Below are positions 16,979 to 30,266 of a stretch of 64,000 nucleotides of DNA, piece after piece (within the stretch, counting starts at the first letter, position 1; each line of letters starts with the position of its first letter). The stretch comes from Methylomicrobium agile (lineage in GTDB: Bacteria > Pseudomonadota > Gammaproteobacteria > Methylococcales > Methylomonadaceae): contig NZ_JPOJ01000001.1 in assembly GCF_000733855.1 (NCBI RefSeq), positions 1,674,001 through 1,738,000 on the forward strand, read 5' to 3'. Made by a program: the position numbers and the translations under genes. The notes beneath the pieces were generated by a model. That model saw only the letters and a list, made by a program, of their open reading frames with translations, was not told where the DNA came from and did no database searches.

Positions 16979-17004
16979 GCGAGGCGGGGTTTTTCCGCCT
17001 TGCC
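16979..17004. terminator. probable bidirectional terminator after thiC
   Basis: GGCGAGGCGG and CCGCCTTGCC pair at 9 of 10 positions around a GGTTTTT-type loop. On the plus strand a T7 run follows within four bases; on the minus strand (thiC direction) TTTT follows. It begins about 10 bases after the thiC stop codon. Confidence 0.65.
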
Positions 17005-17013
17005 CTGGTTTTT

Positions 17014-18924
<1,911 letters not shown>

Positions 18925-18930
18925 TTAGGG

Positions 18931-19019
18931 CTTTCCTACGCCGGTATTAACCGGAATCAGGTTCAAAGGGTGATTCTCAGCCTGCCGCCGCGCGGCAAGC
19001 ACCCCCAGCCTATACGGGT
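18931..19019 (-). promoter_or_regulatory. TPP riboswitch (THI element) of thiC
   Basis: On the minus strand the leader carries GGGGGTGC, a variable GC-rich stem, GGCTGAGAATCACCC, then GAACCTGATTCCGGTTAAT and ACCGGCGTAGGAAAG, the conserved parts of the thiamine pyrophosphate aptamer. It ends about 50 bases before the thiC start. With the thiC GGAGA so close, control is probably at translation start. Confidence 0.95.
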
Positions 19020-19025
19020 TTCGCT

Positions 19026-19054
19026 AAAATAAAGTAAAACAGTCGGTTTTGCAA
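19026..19054 (-). promoter_or_regulatory. candidate thiC promoter
   Basis: On the minus strand TTGCAA (19049-19054) and TATTTT (19026-19031) are 17 bases apart, immediately upstream of the riboswitch. Confidence 0.45.
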
Positions 19055-19091
19055 GCTCAGGCTACTGAGCTGGCTAAGCATTGGCTCAGCC
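19054..19091 (-). terminator. two short hairpins after hisD
   Basis: GGCTGAGC-CAAT-GCTTAGCC (19072-19091, one G-T pair) and AGCTCA-N6-TGAGCT (19054-19071) directly follow the hisD stop codon on the minus strand. No strong T-run follows, so this may be a rho-dependent or partial terminator; the second overlaps the thiC -35. Confidence 0.4.
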
Positions 19092-19093
19092 TT

Positions 19094-20404
19094 TTAGCCG
19101 GCTTTGATCCGGTATTCCGCAGAACGCGCATGCGCGGTCAGGCTTTCGCCGCGCGCCAGAATCGACGCGGTCTTGCCGAGTTCGCTGGAGCCTTGCGGCG
19201 AGCAGTTGATCAGGCTGGTGCGTTTTTGGAAATCGTAAACCCCGAGCGACGAGGAAAAGCGCGCGGTGCCCGAGGTGGGCAGCACGTGATTCGGGCCGGC
19301 GCAGTAGTCGCCCAAGGCTTCGGCGGTGTGCCGGCCGAGGAAGATCGCACCGGCGTGGCGAATGTGTTCGCTCAATGCTTCCGGATCGTCGACCGACAAT
19401 TCCAGATGCTCCGGCGCGATCCGGTTCGCGACGCCGGCGGCTTGCAGCAGACTCTCGACTTTAATTAACGCACCGCGTCCGTTCAGCGAAGCGGCAATAA
19501 TTTCGGCGCGCTCCATTTCCGGCAGCAGTTTGTCGATGCTCTGCTCGACCGCATCCAGAAACGCGCCGTCGTCGCTGATCAGAATCGCCTGCGCGTTTTC
19601 GTCGTGTTCGGCCTGCGAGAACAGGTCCATCGCGATCCAGTCGGGATCGGTCTTGCCGTCGCAGATGACCAGGATTTCGGAAGGGCCCGCGATCATGTCG
19701 ATCCCGACCTGGCCGAAAACCAGTTTCTTCGCGGTCGCGACATAGATGTTGCCGGGACCGACGATTTTCGCGACCGGCGGTACGGTTTCGGTGCCGTAAG
19801 CCAGGGCGGCAACCGCCTGGGCGCCGCCGATCGTGAACACGCGGTCGACGCCGGCGATATGGGCGGCGGCCAGCACCAGCCGGTTCAATTCGCCCTGCGG
19901 GGCCGGCACGACCATGATCAGTTCGGGAACGCCGGCGACCTTGGCCGGAATCGCGTTCATCAGCACCGACGACGGGTAAGCGGCCTTGCCGCCCGGCACG
20001 TACAGGCCGACCCGGTCGAGCGGGGTGATCTTCTGGCCGAGTACGGTGCCGTCCGCTTCGGTATAGCGCCAGGATGCCATTTTTTGATGCTCGGCATAGG
20101 CACGGATCCGGCTTGCTGCGGTTTGCAGCGCCTTCGCCTGCGCTTCGGACACCGTGTCGAAAGCGGCTTGCAGCTGCGCCTTGTCCAGCTCCAGTTCGGA
20201 TGCATCGCTCAATGCGCGCCGGTCGAAACGGGTGGTATAGTCGATCAGCGCCCGGTCGCCGCGTGCGCGCACCTCGGCGATGATTTCGAGCACTCGCTGA
20301 TGAACCGAGAGGTCGTCGCTTTCGTTCCAGGCCAGCAGCCGGTCCAGTCTGGCGGCAAAGTCGGGCGAGGCGGCGTCGAGGCGGGTCAGGGTGATCTTGG
20401 GCAT
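19094..20404 (-). CDS. hisD: histidinol dehydrogenase
   Basis: A 436-residue zinc enzyme that oxidises histidinol to histidine in two NAD-dependent steps. Visible family sequence includes [22 protein letters not shown], the [13 protein letters not shown] nucleotide-binding loop, [29 protein letters not shown] (catalytic and zinc histidine region), IAPEHLELS, and near the C-terminus [23 protein letters not shown]. Length is normal. It starts 4 bases after hisG, which places hisG and hisD in one unit with murA. hisC does not follow; the thiC leader does. Confidence 0.97.
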   Translation of the reverse strand: MPKITLTRLDAASPDFAARLDRLLAWNESDDLSVHQRVLEIIAEVRARGDRALIDYTTRFDRRALSDASELELDKAQLQAAFDTVSEAQAKALQTAASRIRAYAEHQKMASWRYTEADGTVLGQKITPLDRVGLYVPGGKAAYPSSVLMNAIPAKVAGVPELIMVVPAPQGELNRLVLAAAHIAGVDRVFTIGGAQAVAALAYGTETVPPVAKIVGPGNIYVATAKKLVFGQVGIDMIAGPSEILVICDGKTDPDWIAMDLFSQAEHDENAQAILISDDGAFLDAVEQSIDKLLPEMERAEIIAASLNGRGALIKVESLLQAAGVANRIAPEHLELSVDDPEALSEHIRHAGAIFLGRHTAEALGDYCAGPNHVLPTSGTARFSSSLGVYDFQKRTSLINCSPQGSSELGKTASILARGESLTAHARSAEYRIKAG

Positions 20405-20408
20405 GGCG

Positions 20409-21041
20409 TTAACCTTGAGTGGCGAGAGTCGCTTCGAATTGATTCAGCAGTTCCGCGATCGCGCGGTTTTTCATCTTCATCGCGGCCTTGTTCACGACCA
20501 GCCGCGAGCTGATGTGCATGATCAGGTCGCGCGGCTCCAGATCGTTCGCTTTCAGCGTATTGCCGGTTTCGACCAGATCGACGATGCAGTCGGCCAGACC
20601 CACCAGCGGCGCCAGTTCCATCGAGCCGTACAGTTTGATGATCTCGGCCTGGATGCCCTGGTTCGCGAAATAGCGCTGCGCGATCTTCACGTATTTGGTC
20701 GCGACGCGGAGCCGCCGGCCGGACAAGGGCGGCGCGTTCTTGTGCGCGGCGGTCATCAGCCGGCAGCGCGCGATGTTCAGGTCGAGCGGCTCGTACAGGC
20801 TCTCCGCACCGTGTTCGAGCAGCACGTCCTTGCCGGCGATGCCGAGGTCGGCCGCGCCGTATTCGACGAAGGTCGGCACGTCGGTGGCGCGGATGATCAC
20901 CAGCTGCACGTCCTCGCGGGTGGTTCGAAGAATCAGTTTGCGGCAGGTCTTCGGATCGTCGACCGGGGTGATGCCGGCGGCTTCGAGGAGCGGCAGCGCC
21001 TCTTCGAAAATCCGGCCTTTGGATACGGCTATGGTCAGCAT
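20409..21041 (-). CDS. hisG: ATP phosphoribosyltransferase, short form
   Basis: A 210-residue HisG that joins ATP and PRPP as the first step of histidine synthesis. Key parts are [40 protein letters not shown], and the PRPP loop [14 protein letters not shown]. It lacks the C-terminal ACT-like domain of the 290-residue long form, so it should need the HisRS-like HisZ subunit, which is not in this window. It starts 9 bases after murA. Confidence 0.96.
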   Translation of the reverse strand: MLTIAVSKGRIFEEALPLLEAAGITPVDDPKTCRKLILRTTREDVQLVIIRATDVPTFVEYGAADLGIAGKDVLLEHGAESLYEPLDLNIARCRLMTAAHKNAPPLSGRRLRVATKYVKIAQRYFANQGIQAEIIKLYGSMELAPLVGLADCIVDLVETGNTLKANDLEPRDLIMHISSRLVVNKAAMKMKNRAIAELLNQFEATLATQG

Positions 21042-21050
21042 CGGGCTACC

Positions 21051-22673
<1,623 letters not shown>

Positions 22674-22677
<4 letters not shown>

Positions 22678-23147
22678 TTCTTGGCCTTTTCTTCGGCCGA
22701 TTTGAACAGGAACTGGCCGATCGCCTTTTCGAGAATGATCGCCGACTGGGTAATCTCGATCTTGCCGCCGTTCTGCAGATACTCGTCCGAACCGCCCGGC
22801 TCCAGGTTCACGTATTGCTCGCCGAGCAGACCCGCGGTAAAGACGCTGGCGGTCGTGTCGGTCGGCAAAGTCTTGTATTTCGAGTAAATCGCCATTTCGA
22901 CGACCGACTGGTAGGTCTTGGGATCGAAGCTGATCGATCTGACCTGGCCGATCTTGACGCCCGCGGCCGATACGGGAGACTTGACTTTCAGTCCGCCCGA
23001 GTTTTCGAAGCTGGCGGTGACCGAGTAGGTGTCTTGCTCGACGAAAGAGCTCAAATTGCTGACCTGCAGGGCCAGGAAAAACAGGCCGGCAATGCCGGCG
23101 GCGACAAAAAGCCCAACCAGGGTATCCTGGGTGTTGCTGTGCTGCAT
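22674..23147 (-). CDS. mlaD: MCE-domain phospholipid transport protein MlaD
   Basis: A 157-residue protein with one N-terminal transmembrane helix (TLVGLFVAAGIAGLFFLALQV) and one periplasmic MCE domain (YSVTASFENSGGLKVKSPVSAAGVKIG). MlaD hexamers form the periplasmic ring that guides phospholipids. The start is the ATG with GGAGA 8 bases upstream, one base after the mlaE stop codon. Confidence 0.95.
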
Positions 23148-23148
23148 G

Positions 23149-23931
23149 TTAATCGTCTCCAAACATGAGTGCGGTCAGGATGAAATCGAGACCCAAAATA
23201 CTGAAAGCGGAATTCACGACGGTGCGGGTGGTGGCGCGGCTGACGCCTTCGGAGGTCGGCACCGTGTCGTAGCCTTCGAACAGGGCGATCCAGGTCGTTA
23301 CGAAACCGAACACGAGGCTTTTGATGACGCCGTTCACGATGTCGTCCTCGAAATCGATGCTGGCCTGCATCTGCGACCAGTAGGCGCCGTCGTCGACGCC
23401 GAGCAGCCCCGTGCCGACCAGTTGTCCGCCGACGATGCCGACCGCGCTGAACAGGGCCGCGAGCAGCGGCATCGCGATGAAGCCGGCCAGAAAGCGAGGG
23501 GTGATGATCCGCTTGATCGGATCGATCGCCATCATCTCCATCCCGGAAAGCTGCTCGGTCGCCTTCATCAGGCCGATTTCGGCGGTCAGCGCGGACCCGG
23601 CGCGGCCCGCAAACAACAGAGCGGTCACCACCGGACCGAGTTCCCTGACCAGCGAGGCGGCCACCATCAGGCCCAGCGTTTCTTCGGCGCCGAAATCGGA
23701 CAGAATGTAATAGCCTTGCAGGCCCAACACCATCCCGACGAAGAGTCCCGAAATCACGATGATCAGGAACGACAAGACGCCGACGAAATAGATCTGGTTG
23801 ACCACCAGGCGCGGGCGCAGCGCCATGCTCCCGATGCCGGCCAGGGTATCCCGCAGAAAATAGGAGCCTCGCCCCAGCTTGGTGAAGCCGGTCGTGGTTG
23901 TCCTGCCCAAAAAATTCAGAAACTTAATCAT
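23149..23931 (-). CDS. mlaE: phospholipid ABC transporter permease MlaE
   Basis: A 260-residue inner membrane permease. Typical stretches are FLGRTTTTGFTKLGRGS, FLIIVISGLFVGMVLGLQGYY, LVRELGPVVTALLFAGRAGSALTAEIGLMK, and the EGYDTVPTSEGVSRATTRTVV coupling region. It pairs with MlaF, MlaD and MlaB to move phospholipids between the inner membrane and the periplasmic carrier, keeping the outer leaflet asymmetric. Stop and mlaD start are one base apart. Confidence 0.96.
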   Translation of the reverse strand: MIKFLNFLGRTTTTGFTKLGRGSYFLRDTLAGIGSMALRPRLVVNQIYFVGVLSFLIIVISGLFVGMVLGLQGYYILSDFGAEETLGLMVAASLVRELGPVVTALLFAGRAGSALTAEIGLMKATEQLSGMEMMAIDPIKRIITPRFLAGFIAMPLLAALFSAVGIVGGQLVGTGLLGVDDGAYWSQMQASIDFEDDIVNGVIKSLVFGFVTTWIALFEGYDTVPTSEGVSRATTRTVVNSAFSILGLDFILTALMFGDD

Positions 23932-23941
23932 CGTCCGGAAA

Positions 23942-24769
23942 TCAGTACCGCCGTCCTGTCGAGATCAGGTCGTCGAAATAGTCTTTGGCGGGATAGTGGA
24001 AATGCACCGGACCGTCCGCCGCTCCGGTGATGAACTGCTGCACCCACTCGGACGGGGATTGCCGGATTTCTTCCGGGGTGCCGTGGCCGGCCACCTTGCC
24101 GTCCGAGATCAGGTAGGCATAATCGGCGATCACCAGCGTTTCCTGCACGTCGTGCGAAACGATGATGCTGGTCAGGCCGAGCGTCGTGTTCAGCGATTTG
24201 ATCAGATGCACCAGCGCGCCCATCGAGATCGGGTCCTGGCCGGTAAACGGTTCGTCGTACATGATCATCATCGGATCGAGCGCAATCGCCCGTGCCAAGG
24301 CGATCCGCCGGGCCATCCCGCCGGACAGTTCGCTCGGCATCAGGTTGCGTGCGCCGCGCAGGCCGACCGCGTGCAGCTTCATCAGCACCAGGGTGCGGAT
24401 CATCGACTCGGGCAGATGCGTATGCTCGCGCAAAGGGAACGCGACATTGTCGTAAACGCTCATGTCGGTCAAGAGCGCGCCGCTTTGGAACAGCATGCCC
24501 ATGCGCTTTCTGAGATTGTACAATTCCGCCCGCTTAAGCCGGTGCACATTTAGGCCGTCGACGTGAACCGAGCCGGAGGCGGGCGCCAACTGGCCGCCGA
24601 TCAGTTTCAGCAGAGTCGTCTTGCCGGTGCCGCTGGGCCCCATGATTGCAGTGATTTTGCCGCGTTCGATCGACAGCGAAACGTCCTCGAAGATTTTTTT
24701 CTCGCCGCGGGAAAACGAAAGATTGCGCACGCTGACCAGATTGTCTTGTTGTTTTACGCGGTTTTCCAT
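23942..24769 (-). CDS. mlaF: phospholipid ABC transporter ATPase MlaF
   Basis: A 275-residue ABC ATPase: Walker A GPSGTGKTT at 44-52, signature LSGGMARRIALARA, Walker B MIMYDEPF, and switch histidine in IIVSHD. It has the MlaF-type C-terminal extension (QFITGAADGPVHFHYPA), which MlaF uses to reach the neighbouring subunit. It is first in the mlaFEDB set and diverges from kdsD, as in Escherichia coli. Confidence 0.96.
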   Translation of the reverse strand: MENRVKQQDNLVSVRNLSFSRGEKKIFEDVSLSIERGKITAIMGPSGTGKTTLLKLIGGQLAPASGSVHVDGLNVHRLKRAELYNLRKRMGMLFQSGALLTDMSVYDNVAFPLREHTHLPESMIRTLVLMKLHAVGLRGARNLMPSELSGGMARRIALARAIALDPMMIMYDEPFTGQDPISMGALVHLIKSLNTTLGLTSIIVSHDVQETLVIADYAYLISDGKVAGHGTPEEIRQSPSEWVQQFITGAADGPVHFHYPAKDYFDDLISTGRRY

Positions 24770-24853
24770 GCGCGGCTTCAGGTTGGGAATGGCAATATGA
24801 ACTTTCTATTCTCACTGAGTAATCCTTATAAAGTCAATACATTATCATGAACG

Positions 24854-24903
24854 GGCGGCGCCGCGCCGCCGCCGTCCGGGATGCCGGGTTTCTTTCGCAT
24901 CCC
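24854..24903. repeat. two hairpins in the mlaF-kdsD divergent spacer
   Basis: GGCGGCG-CCG-CGCCGCC (24854-24870) and GGGATGC/GCATCCC (24878-24884 and 24897-24903) form strong stems. In a divergent spacer they are unlikely to be terminators of either gene; they may be an extragenic repeat or insulator. No clean promoter pair was placed for either gene. Confidence 0.5.
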
Positions 24904-25013
24904 GTGCGGTTTGGTAATCAACCCCCTGCGGACGCGCCTTCCTAATTTTCACTGTCCGCCTATAGACCATTACCGGCCGACTCATGGCATAATGTATGCC
25001 TTATGTTTAACCG

Positions 25014-26039
25014 ATGCTCGTCGATGATTTTAATTCTGCGGCCCGGCCGCCGTCCCGGCAGATGATGCTGCACGATCAGGAGCTGCGCGCCCTGGCGCTG
25101 GCGGTGATCCAGGTGGAAGCGCAGGCCGTTGCGGCGCTGTCCGAACGCATCGACGAGCATTTCACCACGGCCTGCCGGCTGATGTTTGCCTGCGCCGGCC
25201 GGGTCGTGGTGACCGGGATGGGCAAGTCGGGCCATATCGCCGGCAAAATCGCCGCGACGCTGGCCAGCACCGGCACGCCGGCGTTCTTCGTGCATCCAGG
25301 CGAAGCCAGTCACGGCGATCTCGGGATGATCACCCAGCAGGACGTGGTGCTGGCGTTGTCCAATTCCGGCGAAACCGAGGAAGTGTTGACGATCCTGCCG
25401 ATCATCAAGCGGCTCGGCGTGCCGTTGATCGCGATGACCGGCAATCCGGCCTCGACCCTGGGCTTGCTGGCGACCGCGCATATCCATGTCGGCGTCGCCC
25501 AGGAGGCCTGTCCGCTCGGCCTGGCGCCGACGTCGAGCACCACCGCCGCGCTGGCGATGGGCGATGCGCTCGCGGTTTCGCTGCTGGAAGCGCGCGGTTT
25601 TACGCGCGACGATTTCGCGCTGTCGCATCCGGGCGGCAGCCTCGGCAAGCGCCTGCTGCTCCGGGTCAGCGACATCATGCATACCGGTGCCGAGATGCCG
25701 GCGGTGCGCGAAAATGCCTTGATCAGCGAAGCGCTGCTCGAAATGACCGAAAAGAAACTGGGCATGACCGCGATCGTCGATGCGGACAGCAAGGTGGCGG
25801 GCATTTTCACCGACGGCGACTTGCGCCGCATGCTCGCCAGGAACTTCGATATCCATAAGACCCGGATCGCCGAAGTGATGACCGCCAACTGCACCACGAT
25901 CGGCAGCGGTACGATGGCGGCCGAAGCGATGCAAATCATGGAACAAAAACGCATCAATGCGCTAATCGTGACCGACGCCGAACGCCGCGCGGTCGGCGCG
26001 TTGAACATGCACGACCTGATCCGGGCCGGCATCGTCTAG
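25014..26039 (+). CDS. kdsD: arabinose-5-phosphate isomerase
   Basis: A 341-residue enzyme converting ribulose 5-phosphate to arabinose 5-phosphate, the first step to KDO of lipopolysaccharide. An N-terminal SIS domain (VVVTGMGKSGHIAGKIAATLASTGTPAF, AEAS-like GEASHGDLGMI, SNSGETEEVL) is followed by two CBS domains (VSDIMHTGAEMP; AEVMTANCTTI). The start may instead be the ATG 16 codons later (MLHDQEL), since the first residues are not conserved. It starts a run with kdsC and the lpt genes. Confidence 0.95.
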   Translation: MLVDDFNSAARPPSRQMMLHDQELRALALAVIQVEAQAVAALSERIDEHFTTACRLMFACAGRVVVTGMGKSGHIAGKIAATLASTGTPAFFVHPGEASHGDLGMITQQDVVLALSNSGETEEVLTILPIIKRLGVPLIAMTGNPASTLGLLATAHIHVGVAQEACPLGLAPTSSTTAALAMGDALAVSLLEARGFTRDDFALSHPGGSLGKRLLLRVSDIMHTGAEMPAVRENALISEALLEMTEKKLGMTAIVDADSKVAGIFTDGDLRRMLARNFDIHKTRIAEVMTANCTTIGSGTMAAEAMQIMEQKRINALIVTDAERRAVGALNMHDLIRAGIV

Positions 26040-26047
26040 GAATACTC

Positions 26048-26572
26048 ATGCAAGCAGTGATTGAAAGAGCCGCAAAAATCAAACTGTTGGTGCTCGACGT
26101 CGACGGCGTTTTGACCGACGGCCGGCTATTGTTCGATTTTTTCGGCAACGAGTACAAGTTTTTCCATGCCCGCGACGGCCACGGCATCAAACTGCTCAAA
26201 AGCACCGGCGTGGATATCGCGATCATTTCCGGGCGCAAGTCCAAGTCGGTCGCGATCAGGATGAAGATGCTCGGCATCGAATACGTCTACCAGGGCCACG
26301 AGAACAAACGCCACGCCTTCGAAGAACTGCTCGGCAGGACCGGGCGCACGCCCGAACAGACGGCTTATGTCGGCGACGACCTGCTGGATTTGCCGCTGAT
26401 GGTCCGGGCCGGCCTCGCGGTCGCGGTGAACGACGCGCATCCGGACGTGAAGGCACATGCGCACTGGAGTACGGCACTGCCCGGCGGCCGCGGCGCGGTC
26501 CGGGAGGTCTGCGATCTGATCATGCAGGCGCAGGGCAATTACGCAGCGATTTTGAACAGTTACCTGCAATGA
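26048..26572 (+). CDS. kdsC: KDO-8-phosphate phosphatase
   Basis: A 174-residue HAD phosphatase that removes phosphate from KDO-8-P. The DxD motif is LLVLDVDGVLTDG (Asp17, Asp19), followed by FHARDGHGIKLL, IISGRKS, and VGDDLLDLPLM. There is no cap domain, as in the tetrameric KdsC class. It overlaps lptC by four bases. Confidence 0.95.
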   Translation: MQAVIERAAKIKLLVLDVDGVLTDGRLLFDFFGNEYKFFHARDGHGIKLLKSTGVDIAIISGRKSKSVAIRMKMLGIEYVYQGHENKRHAFEELLGRTGRTPEQTAYVGDDLLDLPLMVRAGLAVAVNDAHPDVKAHAHWSTALPGGRGAVREVCDLIMQAQGNYAAILNSYLQ

Positions 26573-27135
26573 GGCTGCGCCATTTACGCCTGCATGCCTT
26601 GCTGGGCGTGCTCGCCCTGTTGAGCTGGGGGCTGGTCAGGCTGACCGTCACCGAGGAAGGCGGCGTGCTGGTGGTGCCGCCGCACAGCCCGGATTATTTC
26701 AGCGTCGGCTACCGCAAATGGGAGATGGGCGAAAACGGTCTGCTGAAGAACCAATTGACGGCCGACAGGATGACCCATTACAGCGACGACGGCACCACCC
26801 ATTTGGACAAACCGCTGATGATTTTCCATAATGAAACGGCGCCTTCCTGGGTGATCCATGCGGAAGCGGGTATTTTGTCCGCCGACGGCAAGGATCTGCA
26901 ATTGAACGGCAAGGTGAAGGTCGAGCGGGCCGCGGGCAAAGGCGTGAGGCCGCTGCTGATCAATACCTCGAATGCCAGGGTCAAACCCGAAACGCATTAC
27001 GCCGAAACCGACGAATGGGCCGAATTGATCAGTCCGCCCAACCGTACCGTCGGCGTCGGTATGAAACTGGTCTTCGAGCAGCCGGTGCATCTGCAGCTGC
27101 TGTCGAAAGTACAGGGTAAATATGAAACCAAGTAA
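26569..27135 (+). CDS. lptC: LPS export protein LptC
   Basis: A 188-residue bitopic protein with an N-terminal helix (LHALLGVLALLSWGLVRLTV) and a periplasmic beta-jellyroll (PDYFSVGYRKWEMGENGLLKNQLTADRM; WVIHAEAGILSADGKDLQLNGKV). LptC takes lipopolysaccharide from the LptBFG pump and passes it to LptA. Coupled to kdsC by ATGA and overlapping lptA by 14 bases. Confidence 0.93.
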   Translation: MRLRHLRLHALLGVLALLSWGLVRLTVTEEGGVLVVPPHSPDYFSVGYRKWEMGENGLLKNQLTADRMTHYSDDGTTHLDKPLMIFHNETAPSWVIHAEAGILSADGKDLQLNGKVKVERAAGKGVRPLLINTSNARVKPETHYAETDEWAELISPPNRTVGVGMKLVFEQPVHLQLLSKVQGKYETK

Positions 27136-27640
27136 ATTTTGCGGCTTTTTAAGCCTTTGTCTGCTGCTGTCCGGTCTATACGGGACCGATGCCTATGCAT
27201 TGGCGACCGATGCGGAGCAGCCGATCACGATCGATTCGAATACCGCGACCTATGACGACAAGGCCGCGGTCAGCATTTACACCGGCGACGTGATTTCGAT
27301 TCAGGGCAGCATCAAGGTCAATTCGGACAAACTGGTCGTGCATTTCGTCGACGGCGATGCGGAAAAACTGGTGTTTACCGGTAATCCGGCCCATTTCAAG
27401 CAAACACCGAGCCCCGGCAAGGAAGACATTCTCGGCGATGCGCTGATCGGCGAGTATTACCCGAAGAAGAACCTGCTGATTCTGAAGAACAACGCCACGG
27501 TCAAACAAGGCAACGGCACCTACAAGAGCGATTATATCGAGTACGACATCACTACTTCGCTGGTCAAGGCCGGCGACACATCGACCGATTCCAAGCGCGT
27601 GCGCGTAACCCTGCAACCGAAAGCGAAAGCCAAGAAATAA
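27122..27640 (+). CDS. lptA: LPS transport periplasmic protein LptA
   Basis: A 172-residue exported protein: signal peptide (FLSLCLLLSGLYGTDAYA) and one OstA/LptA domain (ITIDSNTATYDDKAAVSIYTGDV, SIKVNSDKLVVHF, IEYDITTSLVKAG), ending in a lysine-rich tail. It forms the periplasmic bridge between LptC and LptD. Confidence 0.93.
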   Translation: MKPSKFCGFLSLCLLLSGLYGTDAYALATDAEQPITIDSNTATYDDKAAVSIYTGDVISIQGSIKVNSDKLVVHFVDGDAEKLVFTGNPAHFKQTPSPGKEDILGDALIGEYYPKKNLLILKNNATVKQGNGTYKSDYIEYDITTSLVKAGDTSTDSKRVRVTLQPKAKAKK

Positions 27641-27646
27641 ACCGCG

Positions 27647-28372
27647 ATGACCCGACTCACCGCCAGCCAACTGATCAAGAACTACAATCAGCGCCATGTC
27701 GTGAAAGGCGTCTCGCTCGAAGTGAATACCGGCGAGATCGTCGGCCTTCTGGGGCCGAACGGCGCCGGCAAGACGACCAGCTTTTACATGATGGTGGGCC
27801 TGGTCAAGGCCGACGGCGGCCGGATATCCCTCGACGACCTGGACATTACCCATCACCCGATGCACCTGCGCGCCCGTCTGGGCATCGGCTATCTGCCGCA
27901 GGAGGCGTCGATCTTCCGCAAACTCAGCGTCGCGGACAATATTCGGGCCGTATTGGAACTGCGCGGCGACCTGAGCCGCGGCGAGGTCAATCTGGCCATC
28001 GAAAACCTGCTGGAGGAACTGCACATTCCGCACCTTCGGAAGCAAATGGCCATGAGTCTTTCGGGCGGCGAACGGCGGCGTCTGGAAATCGCCAGGGCGC
28101 TGGCGACCCATCCCCGCTTCATCCTGCTGGACGAACCGTTCGCCGGCGTCGATCCGATTTCGGTCGAAGACATCAAAAACATCATCGTCCATCTGAAAGA
28201 CCGCGGCATCGGCATCTTGATCACCGAACACAATGTCCGGGAAACGCTGGGTATTTGCGACAGAGCATATATACTTAACGACGGCAGGGTCATCGCCGAA
28301 GGCGGGGCCGATGCGATCGTCGCCAACGAAGAGGTGCGCAAAGTGTATCTGGGCGATAAGTTTAGTCTTTAA
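27647..28372 (+). CDS. lptB: LPS export ABC transporter ATPase LptB
   Basis: A 241-residue ABC ATPase: Walker [10 protein letters not shown] at 36-44, Q-loop in LPQEASIF, signature [14 protein letters not shown], Walker [14 protein letters not shown] and H-loop ITEHNV. It energises LptFG, whose genes are not in this window. It sits between lptA and rpoN as in most gammaproteobacteria. Confidence 0.97.
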   Translation: MTRLTASQLIKNYNQRHVVKGVSLEVNTGEIVGLLGPNGAGKTTSFYMMVGLVKADGGRISLDDLDITHHPMHLRARLGIGYLPQEASIFRKLSVADNIRAVLELRGDLSRGEVNLAIENLLEELHIPHLRKQMAMSLSGGERRRLEIARALATHPRFILLDEPFAGVDPISVEDIKNIIVHLKDRGIGILITEHNVRETLGICDRAYILNDGRVIAEGGADAIVANEEVRKVYLGDKFSL

Positions 28373-28399
28373 ATCCGAACGCTTACCTTACTCACCGCC

Positions 28400-29848
28400 A
28401 TGAAACAGTCGCTCCATCTCAAACTCGGCCAGCAAATGACGATGACGCCGCAATTGCAGCAGGCGATCCGTCTCTTGCAGATGTCGACGCTCGATTTGCA
28501 GCAGGAAATCGAACAGGCGCTCGAATCGAACATGATGCTGGAACTCGGCGAAGACGAGAATAATGCGCCGATGCTCGAGCCGGTACCGGAAAAAAAGGTC
28601 GACAACTCCGACACGGTCACCAGCGAAGGTTCGCTGACCGACATTCCGGACGAATTGCCGGTCGATTCTTCCTGGGAAGACATTTTCGACGCCACGCCCG
28701 AATGGAGCGGCAACGACGGTTCGGACGAGCATGATTTCGAATCCCAGCGCAGCAAATCGTCGACGCTGCACGACTACCTGCTCTGGCAGGTCGATCTGAC
28801 CAAATTTACCGAACGCGACCATGCGATTGCGCTCGCGATCATCGATTCGATCAATGAAGAAGGCTATTTAACGGCTGGCATCGAGGAGATTTTCGAAGGC
28901 CTTTCCAGCCAGATCGGCGAGCTCGACGTCGACGAAGTCAAGGCGGTTCTGCACCGGCTCCAGCATTTCGACCCGCCCGGCGTGGCGGCTGCCGATCTGG
29001 CCGAGAGCCTGCGTCTGCAGCTGGAGCAGTTACCGCCGGATACGCCTTACCACGCGGAAGCCTTGCGCATCGTGACCCAATATCTGGATTTGTTGGCTAC
29101 GCAGGAACGCAACAAACTGATGCGGAAATTGAATCTCGGCGAGCAGCAGCTTGCCGCCGCGGTCGCGCTGATCCGGACCCTCGACCCGAAGCCCGGCGCC
29201 AAAATCCAGGAGGCCGAATCGAGCTATGTGATTCCCGACGTCTACGTCGCCAAACGGAACGGCCGCTGGCAGGTCAGCCTGAATCCCGACATCGCGCCGA
29301 AACTGCGCATCAACCCGTACTATTCGTCGATGATCAAACGCGCCGACGACAGCAAGGACAACGTCTGCATGAAGGATCATCTGCAGGAGGCGCGCTGGTT
29401 CATCAAGAGCCTGAACAGCCGCAACGATACGCTGCTCCGGGTCGCGCGCAGCATCGTCGAAAAACAGACCGGCTTTCTCGAACACGGCTCGATCGCGATG
29501 AAACCGATGGTCTTGAAAGAAATCGCCGAAGAACTCGAACTGCACGAGTCGACCATCTCCCGGGTCACCACCCAAAAATACATGCACACGCCGCGCGGCA
29601 TCTACGAATTCAAATATTTTTTCTCCAGCCACGTCTCGACCGAAGGCGGCGGCGAATGCTCGTCCACCGCGATACGCGCCTTCATCAAGGAACTTATCGG
29701 TAACGAAAATCCGGCAAAACCGCTCAGTGATAGTAAAATAGCCGAACTGCTGCAAGAAAAGGGCATTCAAGTCGCCCGCAGAACCATTGCGAAATATCGC
29801 GAAGCCATGCTGATCGCCTCATCAAGCGAAAGAAAACGCATTTTGTAG
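28400..29848 (+). CDS. rpoN: RNA polymerase sigma-54 factor
   Basis: A 482-residue sigma-54. Region I is LGQQMTMTPQLQQAIRLLQM, followed by an acidic region II (about 50-110), the core-binding region III, the HTH with LHESTISRVT, and the RpoN box ARRTIAKYRE near the end, which reads the -24 element. It directs transcription that depends on AAA+ activators, for example nitrogen control. Confidence 0.97.
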   Translation: MKQSLHLKLGQQMTMTPQLQQAIRLLQMSTLDLQQEIEQALESNMMLELGEDENNAPMLEPVPEKKVDNSDTVTSEGSLTDIPDELPVDSSWEDIFDATPEWSGNDGSDEHDFESQRSKSSTLHDYLLWQVDLTKFTERDHAIALAIIDSINEEGYLTAGIEEIFEGLSSQIGELDVDEVKAVLHRLQHFDPPGVAAADLAESLRLQLEQLPPDTPYHAEALRIVTQYLDLLATQERNKLMRKLNLGEQQLAAAVALIRTLDPKPGAKIQEAESSYVIPDVYVAKRNGRWQVSLNPDIAPKLRINPYYSSMIKRADDSKDNVCMKDHLQEARWFIKSLNSRNDTLLRVARSIVEKQTGFLEHGSIAMKPMVLKEIAEELELHESTISRVTTQKYMHTPRGIYEFKYFFSSHVSTEGGGECSSTAIRAFIKELIGNENPAKPLSDSKIAELLQEKGIQVARRTIAKYREAMLIASSSERKRIL

Positions 29849-29888
29849 GCCTTCGCATAACAATCATTCAACAAAAGAGGAGTTTAAT

Positions 29889-30176
29889 ATGCACGTTATC
29901 GTCACCGGCCATCATCTCGAAATCACCGACTCGCTGAAAGCGCACGTGGATTCGAAATTTGAAAAGCTGGCTCGCCATTTTGACAACGTGGCCGACGTCC
30001 ATGTCATCCTGGCCGTCGAAAAGTTGATTCACAAAGCCGAGGCGACTCTGCAAATCAGCGGCGCGAAGTTGTTCGCCGAAGACCAGCAGGACGACATGTA
30101 TGTTGCGATCGACAATATGGTCGACAAACTGGACCGTCAAATCATCAAACACAAAGAAAAGCATTTGGGGCATTGA
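29889..30176 (+). CDS. hpf: ribosome hibernation promoting factor
   Basis: A 95-residue short HPF (HVIVTGHHLEITDSLKAHVD, VHVILAVEKLIHKAEATLQI, DDMYVAIDNMVDKLDRQIIKHKEK). It binds the 30S decoding centre and helps form inactive 100S dimers in stationary phase. AGAGGAG lies before the ATG. Confidence 0.95.
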   Translation: MHVIVTGHHLEITDSLKAHVDSKFEKLARHFDNVADVHVILAVEKLIHKAEATLQISGAKLFAEDQQDDMYVAIDNMVDKLDRQIIKHKEKHLGH

Positions 30177-30266
30177 TAAAGCGGGCACAGGGTACAGGGT
30201 GCAAGGGACATAGCGCAGCCGCATCCGGCCTCTCCCCGTGAACCCTGAACCCTGGACCTTTTTCCC

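Larger units (their letters stand above)
16588..17013. other. no gene recognised; contains palindromic repeat and terminator
   Basis: A plus-strand frame without a start codon stays open for over 100 codons here, but its predicted protein resembles nothing I know and passes through a palindromic repeat, so it is unlikely to be expressed. The right end holds the thiC terminator. Confidence 0.4.
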